Shown here piece after piece: positions 28,819-37,241 of a stretch of DNA of 64,000 bases. The stretch comes from Photobacterium atrarenae (GTDB lineage: Bacteria; Pseudomonadota; Gammaproteobacteria; Enterobacterales; Vibrionaceae): contig NZ_CP101510.1 of assembly GCF_024380015.1 (NCBI RefSeq), positions 1-64,000 of the forward strand, given 5' to 3'. Positions within the stretch are counted from its first letter, which is position 1. Each line of letters begins with the position of its first letter. The translations under genes and the position numbers were made by a program. The notes under the pieces are model-generated. The model worked only from the letters and a program-made list of their open reading frames with translations, made no database searches and was not told where the DNA came from.

Positions 28819-29574
28819 GTGTCGTGCTTCAAAGCGGTTCGACTAACTTATGGTGCTTGTCGGATTTACAAAGAGAGTGATAGTTCATTATATTCCGATT
28901 TTGATTATATACTACAGCCCATTATCAACCCGTTAACCGGGAGAGCACACTCGTACGAAGTTTTATCCCGAGTATTGAGTAGCTCGGGTGAGTGTTATGA
29001 TAGTGAAGATTTTTTCTCAAGTATAGATGATGAATTTATTAAAAGCATTGTATTGAATCAGTTGGAAACGTTACAAAAGGCTTCTGAGGTAAGAGGAGTT
29101 ATCTTCTCTTATAATATGCCACTTTCTGTATTGGAAGACTATGATTTCGTCTGTCAAATAATTGAATATGCAATAACACCGATTGCGATTGAGGTTAATG
29201 ATCTTAGCGCAGATTTTGAATCAGCCCGGTTACATAATCATATTCAGTTGCTTCGATCTGCAGGTCATAAAATTTGGCTGGATGACTTCAACCATAAAGA
29301 TTTAACTTTCTTCCGTTCGCTCACTCAGTTTTCCTGGGATCTGATTAAAATTGACCGGGCATATTTGTTTAATCATGATTTGTTTGAAAACTTGGAATCG
29401 CTGATCAGATTTCTGAAATACTATACCAAAGAAATTGTTGTTGAAGGGGTGGAGAGCGATTATTATCTGAGTTTTCTGTCTCGCAAGAAGGTCTTGGCGC
29501 AGGGGTTCTATTTCTCCCCTGGTTTGACGCCGGACGAGCTCTTACCGCGTGTCTGTGATACATCACTTCACTGA
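28819..29574 (+). CDS. Stand-alone EAL-domain protein with divergent motifs
   Basis: A 251-residue protein consisting of one EAL domain and a short N-terminal extension, with no GGDEF or membrane segment. The EAL signature reads SYEVLSR, keeping Glu. Other metal-site segments are altered: IEVND where EITE is usual, and LDDFNHKD where DDFGTG is usual. IKIDR with the catalytic Lys, VVEGVE and QGFYFSPG remain. It may be a weak cyclic-di-GMP phosphodiesterase or a YdiV-like non-catalytic EAL protein. The GTG at 28819 is chosen because AAGAGG lies eight bases upstream. Confidence 0.8.
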   Translation: MSCFKAVRLTYGACRIYKESDSSLYSDFDYILQPIINPLTGRAHSYEVLSRVLSSSGECYDSEDFFSSIDDEFIKSIVLNQLETLQKASEVRGVIFSYNMPLSVLEDYDFVCQIIEYAITPIAIEVNDLSADFESARLHNHIQLLRSAGHKIWLDDFNHKDLTFFRSLTQFSWDLIKIDRAYLFNHDLFENLESLIRFLKYYTKEIVVEGVESDYYLSFLSRKKVLAQGFYFSPGLTPDELLPRVCDTSLH

Positions 29575-29588
29575 TTGATGCTATCGTT

Positions 29589-29608
29589 AGGGTGAAGGTA
29601 TTCACCCT
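29589..29608 (+). terminator. Hairpin after the EAL gene
   Basis: AGGGTGAA / TTCACCCT, an 8-bp perfect stem with a 4-base loop, lies 15 bp after the EAL stop codon. The downstream sequence is not T-rich, so efficiency is uncertain. Confidence 0.6.
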
Positions 29609-30060
29609 ATCGGGTAACCTTGTTGCGCTGTTTTTTTGCTTTAACTTAGATGCGCCGGAATTCGAAGCATATCTCCCCACCCCGTTGATCTGATAGCAGC
29701 CATTGCTGAATCCCCTTGTATATATTCTCTGTCATCGGCTAACAGAGAAATCGCCTGACCTGGGCCTAATCGTGTCGTTTGGCATGACGGTTGAGATTTT
29801 GGCTGTATGACTGATACGACATGGGTGTTTCGGTAATCTATTTGTTGCTGGATTCGATTCTTCCGTTGCCTAAGATAGATACAAGACCGCGTAATTATAG
29901 CTGCTGAATATGACAATACCATTACAGGTGATCTTGTATGTGTTTTTTATGATTTCTTATTCACAACTCTGATGGTGGTTGCTTTATACCCTTGCGACGT
30001 TGAAACTATCCATTCCATCCATACAAATCGATACGATGTTGCTGCGCCGGAGCACAAGGG
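29609..30060. other. Non-coding stretch
   Basis: About 450 bp between the EAL and GGDEF genes. One 93-codon open frame on the minus strand has no recognisable content or ribosome-binding site. No gene is claimed. Confidence 0.4.
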
Positions 30061-31050
30061 TTAGCTTAAGGTGCTCGTCCCTGTGCCGTTCTCAGGTTGG
30101 TGGTAGTGCCAGGTTTGATTGCGGCCGCGGCGCTTGGCTTCGTACAGCGCCATGTCGGCCTGGTAGATCAGTTGATCGCGCAGGGAGGTGATATCGCTTT
30201 CCGATGGTACTTCGGTGGCCTTGAGCGTGCTGATGCCGATGCTCACCGTGGCGGCGTGCATTGTGGTGAGTTGTGCTTCAATGGCGGCCCGGAAGCGATC
30301 GGCAATCCTGAGGCTTTCTGTAAAATTGGTTTCATCAATCAGCACGATAAACTCGTCACCCGCCAGTCGCCCGATGATATCACTTTTTCGGGTATAGCTC
30401 TGAAGTGTTGTTGCGATAGTGCTCAGAATGTGGTCGCCCTTTTGATGGCCATGTTGATCATTGATGGTTTTGAAAGCGTCGACATCAATGATAGCCAGAG
30501 AGTACCCTGCACCACGGGAAAGCCCGAGTGGGAGCTTGTGATCCATCTGAACGAAAAAACCACGACGGTTATACAGGGCTGTAAGGTCATCCTGGTGAGC
30601 TTGTAGCCTGTATTCTTCATTTTCCCGCTGTAGTTGTTGCTCCTGACGTTTATAGTCTGTAATGTCATACGCGATCCCCTGAAACTGGTTCGCCTTAAAA
30701 CAGAGACTACCCTTACAGTGAAGCCAGACCGAATTGCCGTTTGGAGCACGGAACTCGATAGTCCCGTTCAACTGGGTCTGGTTCTTTGCTTTCATTACCT
30801 GAATGTGACGCTTCATTTCGTCAGTATTGGCTGGTGTTAGATGTACCTCTTTATTCCCTGAAAGTAAACTTTGTCGGCTGATATCATGGCGAGTACTGGA
30901 TTGAGCCCTGATCCTCAGCACAAAGTATTTGAAATCGAATACACCGACCCCATCAATCATCCCACTATTGGTCAGGGTTTGAATGGCGCTGTCCTGCTGC
31001 TTTTTCTCAAGAGGATCCATCTCAGGAGGTTGAATGAGGTAAGACTTCAT
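30061..31050 (-). CDS. PAS-GGDEF diguanylate cyclase
   Basis: A 329-residue cytoplasmic protein with a PAS-like sensor domain (about residues 25-135, ending in the PAC-type FQGIAYDITDYKR), a short coiled linker and a GGDEF domain. The active-site motif reads AGDEF, a common active variant. Also present are DDLTALYNRRGF and IDVDAFKTINDQHGHQKGD. No upstream RxxD inhibitory site is obvious. It would make cyclic-di-GMP. It is one of four related genes in a 6-kb cluster. Confidence 0.88.
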   Translation of the reverse strand: MKSYLIQPPEMDPLEKKQQDSAIQTLTNSGMIDGVGVFDFKYFVLRIRAQSSTRHDISRQSLLSGNKEVHLTPANTDEMKRHIQVMKAKNQTQLNGTIEFRAPNGNSVWLHCKGSLCFKANQFQGIAYDITDYKRQEQQLQRENEEYRLQAHQDDLTALYNRRGFFVQMDHKLPLGLSRGAGYSLAIIDVDAFKTINDQHGHQKGDHILSTIATTLQSYTRKSDIIGRLAGDEFIVLIDETNFTESLRIADRFRAAIEAQLTTMHAATVSIGISTLKATEVPSESDITSLRDQLIYQADMALYEAKRRGRNQTWHYHQPENGTGTSTLS

Positions 31051-31220
31051 TTTCAGTAAAAAACCGGCCTGATTGTGTATTAATTTGCTCGGGCGTCCAT
31101 ATTTCTGGTTAGGACATCAGTTTTGAATTCCACACCATTATAGTTAGATTGAAATTGGTTACAATAAACACGAATGTTTAATGCGGGATTAACAAAAAGT
31201 TGTATGCAACTTAAGGCATC

Positions 31221-33131
31221 CTACCTGTAAAATGTATTGATATCACTGCGCTGCTGAGCATCTCGACTTATCATCTTACCAACTTCGGTTGCCTCGACTG
31301 GTTTGCTGAATAGGTACCCTTGTCCGTACTGACAGCCGGCATCCCGCATGAGCTCATATTGCGCCTCTGTTTCAATTCCTTCGGTCACAACCTTCAAGCC
31401 CAAATCCTGTGACAGGGTCAGAATGGCCTTCAGGACACTCATTTTTTTGCTCGTGGGCGTCAGCTGCTGAATAAAGACTTTGTCGATTTTCAGCTTTTGG
31501 AATGGCATCAGGGTCAATTGACTCAACGAGGAGTAACCCGTCCCAAAATCATCCAGTGCTAGCTCGACGCCAAGCGCATGTAAGTTTTGCAATCTCTGCA
31601 GTGAATTCTCAACTGCCTGCATGGTGGTATCTTCGGTGATCTCCAGAATCAGTTTATTTGCCGGTAGTCCTGTTTGCACCAGCACGTTGCTCACCATGGT
31701 TTCCAGGTTGTAGCGGGTATGCATGGCTGGCGAAATATTGACGGAAATCTGAATCTCGGTCAGGCCAGTGCGGCGCCAGGCCATGGTTTGCCTGCAGGCG
31801 GTCTGCAGCACCCACTCGTTGAGCCGCTCTGCCTGGCCGGAATTCTCGGCGATGGTAACAATATCCGGTGGCGGGATTGCACCATAGACATCATGTTGCC
31901 ATCGTAGTAGGGCTTCGACTAGTATGACACGCCTGTCTTGCAAGCAGACAATCGGCTGATAAGCGAGTGTCATCTGATTGTCTGCCAGCGCTTGGTGCAG
32001 GTCGTTGGTGAGTATCCGGAACCGTTCTGCCTTGTCGTTCATCGACTGGTGAAACATCTGGTAGGTGTTCCTGCCGCGGGACTTGGCCTGATACATGGCT
32101 GTATCGGCATGTTTGGTAAGTGTGTTGGGATCCTGGCCATGATCAGGATAGATACTGAGTCCGATACTCATACTCGGGAAGAGTTGATGCCCCTGAATCT
32201 TGATGCCGTGGCTGACTTGCTCGCAGATTCGTTGTGACAGCTCAAGGCCAGTCTGAGAGCTTTGTATATCGTGTTGAATAATGCCGAACTCATCGCCCCC
32301 CAGGCGGGCCAGTACCATTTTAGAGGGGAGCATCTGTTGCAACTGCCTGGCAAGCTCCCGGAGCAATGTATCACCGATCGGGTGCCCCAGCGCATCGTTG
32401 ACATCTTTAAAGTTATCCAGGTCAAGGATATACACCGCATAGCGGGTTTTCTTGCGCCGGGCCCGGTGTGTGGCTTCTGCCAGCGCGTTTTGAAAAGCAT
32501 AGCGATTGGCAAGGCCTGTCAGGCTGTCCCGCCGGGCCTGTCTTTTGTTCTCGGCATTGGCGCGATACAGCAGGAAAATGAGGATCCCGCCGCTCAGCAG
32601 CAGCCCCATCAGGTAAAAATTGGACTCATACTGCAGCAGCGAGAGGCGCTGGAGTGAGCCCCAGGCCCGATCGCCGGAAAAACTTTTGACGTTGAAGGTC
32701 CGGACCCGGGCATACAATCGTTCCAGCTCTTCGAGGGTGGCGTTCATCACCGCCTCAGATCTGCTGTTCTGGGCCAGTAGCGGCTCAATCCGGGATAAAA
32801 ACTGCTTGAGATCGCCCAGCAGCAGCAGGGCATCCGGCTGACTGCGAAATGGCCGGGTCTCCTCGCCGGTGGAAAGGACGTCAAGGCGACTCCAGAGAAT
32901 GTCAAAGCGTAACCAGAGCTCGTCATCGTCGATGTTATTCAGCGTGGCGCGCCGGAGTGCCTGCATAAATTTAAGCGTCTCGATCTCAAGCTCAGATGAG
33001 GCCCAGCCAACGCTCTTGAGCGAAACGGAAATCAGGCTGGTGACTTGATGATGGCGCTTGGCACTGATGGTCGAGATGGCCGCAAACACGAGAACGACCA
33101 CCGCGGCAATGGGCAGTTTGAAGCGGTTCAT
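31221..33131 (-). CDS. Membrane-bound GGDEF-EAL protein
   Basis: A 636-residue protein. A hydrophobic segment at residues 5-25 and another near 170-190 enclose a periplasmic helical region of about 140 residues. A complete GGDEF domain (LGGDEFG near residue 280) and an EAL domain (VEALLRWQH, ILEITEDTTM, LDDFGTGYSSL, LKIDKVF, VTEGIE) follow. Both active sites look intact. Its start overlaps the stop of the preceding periplasmic protein gene as ATGA, so the two are co-translated and the periplasmic protein probably feeds this sensor. It would make or break cyclic-di-GMP in response to a periplasmic signal. Confidence 0.9.
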   Translation of the reverse strand: MNRFKLPIAAVVVLVFAAISTISAKRHHQVTSLISVSLKSVGWASSELEIETLKFMQALRRATLNNIDDDELWLRFDILWSRLDVLSTGEETRPFRSQPDALLLLGDLKQFLSRIEPLLAQNSRSEAVMNATLEELERLYARVRTFNVKSFSGDRAWGSLQRLSLLQYESNFYLMGLLLSGGILIFLLYRANAENKRQARRDSLTGLANRYAFQNALAEATHRARRKKTRYAVYILDLDNFKDVNDALGHPIGDTLLRELARQLQQMLPSKMVLARLGGDEFGIIQHDIQSSQTGLELSQRICEQVSHGIKIQGHQLFPSMSIGLSIYPDHGQDPNTLTKHADTAMYQAKSRGRNTYQMFHQSMNDKAERFRILTNDLHQALADNQMTLAYQPIVCLQDRRVILVEALLRWQHDVYGAIPPPDIVTIAENSGQAERLNEWVLQTACRQTMAWRRTGLTEIQISVNISPAMHTRYNLETMVSNVLVQTGLPANKLILEITEDTTMQAVENSLQRLQNLHALGVELALDDFGTGYSSLSQLTLMPFQKLKIDKVFIQQLTPTSKKMSVLKAILTLSQDLGLKVVTEGIETEAQYELMRDAGCQYGQGYLFSKPVEATEVGKMISRDAQQRSDINTFYR

Positions 33132-33631
33132 GGCTTGACTTCCAGCGCACTCAGTTGCCAGACCATCCCTTCATAATGATTTGGGGCGTCGAGTTCCGGG
33201 TATTCAGAAATCGGGTAGATGATCCAGAGCGGCCCTTTGTCGCGCACCCGCATCAGGGTTCCGTTGTCTTTCATCGCCAGCAGGATCGGATAGGACTGGA
33301 TAATATCCATCTTGATGTCGCTCTGGTAGGCATTGAGTGCCAGCGCTGTCACATGTTGTCCAAAGGCGCCGAGAGACTGGAGCAGATCCCGGAGCAGGAC
33401 GCCTTCATAGGTATGGGGCTTTTCCGTCCAGGGCGTTTGCGTTGTCAGAGTGTGCTGCGGCAGCTGTGCCAACATCTGGCGATCAAACCGGGCGCTGTGG
33501 CCGGTATTGGTTTGGCTGATGTTGCCGCTGATAGTTAGAATCACCTTCCCCTGGGGAAGAGGAAGGCTTGCGGCATAGCTGACTGTAGAAAACAGCCAAC
33601 CCAGGCAGAATAAGAGGATGTTGCCCCGCAT
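33128..33631 (-). CDS. Periplasmic protein with a molybdopterin-oxidoreductase-like fold
   Basis: A 167-residue protein with a signal peptide (cleavage near VSYAAS). The rest resembles the SUF/oxidoreductase molybdopterin-binding fold: GKVILTISGNI, FDRQMLAQLPQ, YEGVLLRDLLQSLGA, IQSYPILLAMKDNGTLMRVRDKGPLWIIYP. The cofactor-coordinating Cys of sulfite-oxidase enzymes is absent, so it is probably a ligand-binding relative and not an enzyme. The ATGA overlap with the membrane GGDEF-EAL gene points to a two-component periplasmic sensor unit. Confidence 0.75.
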   Translation of the reverse strand: MRGNILLFCLGWLFSTVSYAASLPLPQGKVILTISGNISQTNTGHSARFDRQMLAQLPQHTLTTQTPWTEKPHTYEGVLLRDLLQSLGAFGQHVTALALNAYQSDIKMDIIQSYPILLAMKDNGTLMRVRDKGPLWIIYPISEYPELDAPNHYEGMVWQLSALEVKP

Positions 33632-33891
33632 AACAAATGATTCCGTGTATGATCGAGATGAACTGTCAAAGCGGCAAATAAAGACTGGCTATTGAGCAGT
33701 GTCTTACTTTTTAAAAATCAGCAGTATACTTTCTAGGAATTGTTTTTTTTGTGATTTTCCTCCCAGTTTACATGTGAACTTTTTGTGACAAAATAATGAT
33801 ATCTCGTAACGACAGGCGTGTGTTTTACTGGTCTATCACTGCCGCGTGATAAAAACAGGGAGCAGTCAGGATCATTTTGCTGCGTGGGGGA

Positions 33892-33909
33892 AACCGCGGT
33901 AGCGCGGTT
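33892..33909 (-). terminator. Hairpin after the PAS-GGDEF gene
   Basis: AACCGCG / CGCGGTT, a 7-bp perfect stem with a 4-base loop, lies about 43 bp beyond the stop of the minus-strand PAS-GGDEF gene. No clean T-tract. Confidence 0.4.
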
Positions 33910-33951
33910 CTGGGAGAGCTCGGGTTGCAAGCCGTCGAGCCTCTGGCCGGC

Positions 33952-34938
33952 TCAGCTCTGCGTGTCCGTCGGTAATATGGCATACCTGTTCTTGCCGCTT
34001 GCTTTAGCGCCATCAAGTGCCCGTGAAGCCTGCGTAACCACTCCTTCAGATAGCTGGCTGAGTAAGGCAGAGTTCACATTGGATGGTGCGGTGAACGAGG
34101 ATAGCCCGACACTGACCGTAATGCCTCGCTGGCCGAGCAACTGTTCAATGCTTGTCCGGTAACGCTCGCCGGCAATTTTGCTCTCCCGGAGACTGGCCTG
34201 ACACATCAGGATGATAAACTCATCACCGGCCAGGCGGGCGACGGTATCGCTGTGTCTGGCTACGCTAAGCAGTGTTTTGCTCACCGAGTACAGCATCTGA
34301 TCGCCGGCCTGAAACCCCTGGTTGCGATTAAAAGTTTTAAAGTTGTCGACGTTGATAACTGCGACTGAAAAAGGGGTTTGGTAACGAATACTTCTGGCAA
34401 GCTCTTTCTCCAGCAGCTCACTGAATGCCCGGCGGTTATAGAGCGAGGTTAACGGGTCGCGCAATGCAAGCTGCTCAAGTTCGAGGTTCTTCCGTCGCAG
34501 TGCTTCTTCGGTTTGCTTCAGTGCTGTGACGTCGTTGTGCGCGCCGAGCATGCGAACCGGTTTTCCTGACGAATCGCGGATCGCGATGCCGCGACAGCGG
34601 ACCCAGACGGTTGAACCGTTCTTGTGCCGGTAGCGGACCACCTGATCATAGGGGTGCAGGGGATCCTGACAATGTTGTTTAAAATTATTGAGCGCCACCT
34701 GGAGATCTTCCGGGAAGATTAATTCCTGCCATTCGGCGGCCAAATGCTGTTTTTCAGTCGGGTCATAACCCAGTAGCGTCCAGAATTTCGGGCTCATCCA
34801 TTCATGAGTCGGATTTTCCAGATCCCAGTACCACAGACCGTCGAGCGAGCCTGCCTGGAGAAACTCGAAAATTTCAGATTCTTGATTGAGTAACGTGTAT
34901 AGCTCTGTTTTCAGGTAATGCGCGTTGTCCTGACTCAT
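33952..34938 (-). CDS. PAS-GGDEF diguanylate cyclase
   Basis: A 328-residue cytoplasmic protein. A PAS_3-type domain (DGLWYWDLENPTHEWMSPKFWTLLGYDP ... VRYRHKNGSTVWVRCRGIAIRD) is joined by a coiled linker to a GGDEF domain with DPLTSLYNRRAF, INVDNFKTFNRNQGFQAGD and the signature AGDEF. It would synthesise cyclic-di-GMP, with the PAS fold sensing a ligand or cofactor. It is transcribed toward the molybdopterin-fold/GGDEF-EAL pair but separated from it by about 320 bp. Confidence 0.88.
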   Translation of the reverse strand: MSQDNAHYLKTELYTLLNQESEIFEFLQAGSLDGLWYWDLENPTHEWMSPKFWTLLGYDPTEKQHLAAEWQELIFPEDLQVALNNFKQHCQDPLHPYDQVVRYRHKNGSTVWVRCRGIAIRDSSGKPVRMLGAHNDVTALKQTEEALRRKNLELEQLALRDPLTSLYNRRAFSELLEKELARSIRYQTPFSVAVINVDNFKTFNRNQGFQAGDQMLYSVSKTLLSVARHSDTVARLAGDEFIILMCQASLRESKIAGERYRTSIEQLLGQRGITVSVGLSSFTAPSNVNSALLSQLSEGVVTQASRALDGAKASGKNRYAILPTDTQS

Positions 34939-35473
34939 GGGTATGACTCCGTGATTATTCTGATCTGGCGCCTGTGGTCATCGACGATTGGCGTGGTGCC
35001 CGTACGAGTCATCATGTCCATTCCAGGTAAGACCTGATCACCTCAAGTGCAGCAAAGCCCTTTGCCTTCGATAAATATAGCTGTTTTTCTTGTCATAAGT
35101 ATCCGCTTTTTCAGGTACCACTCTAATGCACTATAACTTTAAATTTTAGGAACAATAAAACTCATACCTCACCATTCAATCCGCCCCATCACACCCAAAC
35201 AATACCAGCTTTCCAGAACATTGAGCATGAATCGTCTCATCACACGGTACAGATGTCCCCGGCTCTGAACCAGCACTGCCGCCCACGTTGCCTCCCCCCA
35301 CCCAAGCAATCGTGGTCCGCGCATAAGGCCTGAACCATCAATGAGTGACCCTGTCACACGATCACGCCGTTGTATTCAAGGGGAGCATCACCAGCAATTG
35401 CGGCAATCACCAGTTGCCAACACCACAATTCTGTTATTTAATGCCAGAATTGTGTTATCGATGGAAACCTGCC
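34939..35473. promoter_or_regulatory. Rep leader region with palindrome and two upstream iterons
   Basis: No convincing gene. GTGACCCTGTCAC at 35345-35357 is an exact palindrome shared with 13821 and 19092. Two iteron-like units, ACCACAATTCTGTTATTTA (about 35421-35439) and GCCAGAATTGTGTTATCGAT (35443-35462), end just before the rep start. Their place over the rep promoter/leader suggests Rep autoregulation. They would fall inside the coding sequence if the upstream ATG at 35345 were used, which argues against that start. Confidence 0.65.
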
Positions 35474-36553
35474 GTGAATTCAGAAGCCTATTACCCGGCG
35501 ATTGGCCCGGCCCTGCCCAAGCACATCAAGAAAGGCCATCAGCTGATCTTCAGCCGCCAGGATCTCTCCGCCCGCGAGGCCGATCTGTTCGCCCTGATGA
35601 TGGCCCACATGAAAGAGCCAGACTGGCATCACAACACCCCGGTGTACCGGTTTTCCTGCAGCCAGCTGTCGGAATGGCTCGAGATAGACTCGCGCCACGT
35701 CGCCTCGGTCCTCAGCCCGGTTGCCGAGCGACTTTCGATGCGCCAGGTCGGCCTGCGTGCCCTCTCCGACAAGGGCGAAGAAGAATTCGACTACATCCCG
35801 TTTTTCAAACGCCTGGCCTACAAAGACGGTCACCTGGTGATGATCCCCAACGACGAACTGCGCACCGAGTACATCGAATACAACCAGGGCTTTGCCCTGA
35901 TCAACACCCGGCATTTCTTCCACCTCAAGAAAGAGTATTCCAAGCGCCTGTACGAGCTGCTGAGCCGGTTTAAAACCGACGGCACCGCAATGAAGTCGCA
36001 GAACATCGATGATCTCAAAGGCCTGTTCGGCCTGCTCGATGAAAAAGGCCGGCTCAAAGCGGACAAAAGTTCATTCAAAAACAACAGTGTATTCATGAAA
36101 CGTTGCATCCGTGACAGCATCGAGGAGATCGCCACCAACCCGCAAACCCGCAAGGAGCTGTTGTTCCTCACCAGCGACAAAGGCGAGAAAGGCTACCGGC
36201 TGATCAAACGCGGACGCAAAATTGTCGGTATCGAGTTTCTCTACCGCTGGCTGGAATCCGCCACCGTCCAGGAGCTCAACGATCAGGATGCCAAGGAGAC
36301 CATCCGCAAGCTGGAGCTTAAGCGGCTGCAAAGCGGAGAAAAGCTGACCGTGGCCGAACTGCGCCGGCTAGCCGACGCCTACCGCGCTGTCGAGCACTTC
36401 GAAACCGCCGATGAAATCGAGCAGAGCATTGCCTGCCGGGAGCAGGAAGCAGCCCGGAGCCAGGCGCAGGAAAACGCGCAGGATGAGGATTTTGAAGCCA
36501 TGCTGGCCCGCCTTGAAACCCTTAAAGACATGAGCGAGCACCCGCAATATTGA
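35474..36553 (+). CDS. repB: Replication initiator, Rep_3/RepB family
   Basis: A 359-residue initiator of the Rep_3 superfamily used by iteron plasmids. Two winged-helix domains are visible: the N-terminal part with FSRQDLSAREADLFALMMAHM and SRHVASVLSPVAERLSMRQVGL, and the second with LKKEYSKRLYELLSRF, FGLLDEKGRLKADKSSFKNNSVFMKRCIRDSIEEI and GYRLIKRGRKIVGIEFLYRW. An acidic, Glu/Gln-rich C-terminal tail of about 85 residues follows. The GTG at 35474 is chosen because the paralogue at 13945 starts at the same place and because two iterons lie just upstream; an in-frame ATG at 35345 is the alternative. Downstream are iterons, AT-rich repeats and a DnaA box, so this is the active replication locus. 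Confidence 0.88.
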   Translation: MNSEAYYPAIGPALPKHIKKGHQLIFSRQDLSAREADLFALMMAHMKEPDWHHNTPVYRFSCSQLSEWLEIDSRHVASVLSPVAERLSMRQVGLRALSDKGEEEFDYIPFFKRLAYKDGHLVMIPNDELRTEYIEYNQGFALINTRHFFHLKKEYSKRLYELLSRFKTDGTAMKSQNIDDLKGLFGLLDEKGRLKADKSSFKNNSVFMKRCIRDSIEEIATNPQTRKELLFLTSDKGEKGYRLIKRGRKIVGIEFLYRWLESATVQELNDQDAKETIRKLELKRLQSGEKLTVAELRRLADAYRAVEHFETADEIEQSIACREQEAARSQAQENAQDEDFEAMLARLETLKDMSEHPQY

Positions 36554-36559
36554 TCACAT

Positions 36560-36589
36560 TTCTGGCGTCAGCGCGATTTGACGCCAGAA
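36560..36589. repeat. 11-bp inverted repeat after rep
   Basis: TTCTGGCGTCA / TGACGCCAGAA, perfect arms with an 8-base spacer, is formed from two oppositely oriented iteron cores (CGCCAGAA). It may be a Rep-dimer site, a terminator for rep, or both. Confidence 0.6.
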
Positions 36590-36843
36590 TTGTGTTATTT
36601 ATACCCGCCTTCCCCGGATCTCAAGTGGTAGAAAGACTCACATCCCGCGATTCCACCGAATAAATAACATATTTATGGTGTTACACAGGACCGACACCAT
36701 AAATGTGTTATCAATACACCACAATTGTGTTATCTATACACCATAAAAAGGATCAATAACACCAGAAATAAGATCAACAACGCCATAAATGTGATCAAAC
36801 AAGCCAGAAAAGTGTTATCTATACGCCATAAATGTGATCAGTA
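36582..36843. repeat. Origin iteron array
   Basis: At least seven tandem units of 21-22 bp run from about 36694 to 36843, with consensus close to ACNCCATAAATGTGTTATC plus 2-3 bases. Units differ at a few positions; some read GTGATC or AAGATC in place of GTGTTATC. A direct unit lies at 36582-36604, and inverted units at about 36551-36567 and 36662-36680. The 22-bp period (about two helical turns) and place directly after rep are typical of an iteron-controlled plasmid origin. Confidence 0.9.
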
Positions 36844-36882
36844 AGGCTTTTTTTCTTTTTAAAAATCAGACAGTTACAACGC

Positions 36883-36942
36883 CTATAGATCTTATAGATC
36901 TAATAGTGTTTATAGTAATAATAGAAATATAGATCTTATAGT
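36883..36942. other. AT-rich origin repeats (probable DNA unwinding element)
   Basis: A very AT-rich stretch containing TATAGATCTTATAG twice (36884-36897 and 36929-36942) plus a third partial copy. Each holds a GATC Dam site. The position between the iterons and the DnaA box fits the unwinding element of an iteron origin. Confidence 0.7.
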
Positions 36943-36945
36943 CAC

Positions 36946-36954
36946 TGTGGATAA
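36946..36954 (-). promoter_or_regulatory. Perfect DnaA box
   Basis: TGTGGATAA is the exact complement of the consensus TTATCCACA. It lies directly after the AT-rich repeats, completing the expected set of origin elements. Confidence 0.8.
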
Positions 36955-37187
36955 GTGGAAAATCTTCGATTTACACACTTCCCCACAGCCAAGGTAAAAA
37001 TCAGTTCTCTCTTTCTTTCTCAGAAGCTTAAGGTACCCCCCGCAAAAATCCCCTGCCAAGCCCGGATCCATCGCTCACAACGCGTTACAGCGGCTCTGAG
37101 CACGGTAAACCTGCGTGTTCCCCGAAGCACTGCCGAGATAAAAATTAAAGGCAGATCAAGCTGATATTCATTTACTTTTTTTCATAC

Positions 37188-37223
37188 ATGCAGCATTATA
37201 GCGTTAAAGCTAAAATGCTGCAT
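37188..37223. promoter_or_regulatory. parA operator (15-bp inverted repeat)
   Basis: ATGCAGCATTATAGC and GCTAAAATGCTGCAT are inverted copies matching at 14 of 15 positions, with a 6-base spacer, ending 18 bp before the parA start. ParA proteins with an N-terminal HTH autorepress at such sites. Confidence 0.75.
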
Positions 37224-37241
37224 ATTAAAGGAAGCCACCGA

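Noticed and set aside
29641..29922. 93-codon minus-strand frame between EAL and GGDEF genes
   Set aside because: No start context and no recognisable domain. Kept only as an uncertain stretch.
35345..35473. Upstream ATG start for rep giving 43 more residues
   Set aside because: The extension covers the GTGAC palindrome and two iterons and has no counterpart in the paralogue, whose frame supports the GTG at 35474.
36560..36954. The iteron array as a CRISPR array
   Set aside because: Units are contiguous, without unique spacers of constant length, and lie directly after a rep gene; no cas genes are present.
37188..37241. Upstream ATG for parA
   Set aside because: It lies within the inverted-repeat operator and adds a segment without family similarity. 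MYDPKQL has a ribosome-binding site.
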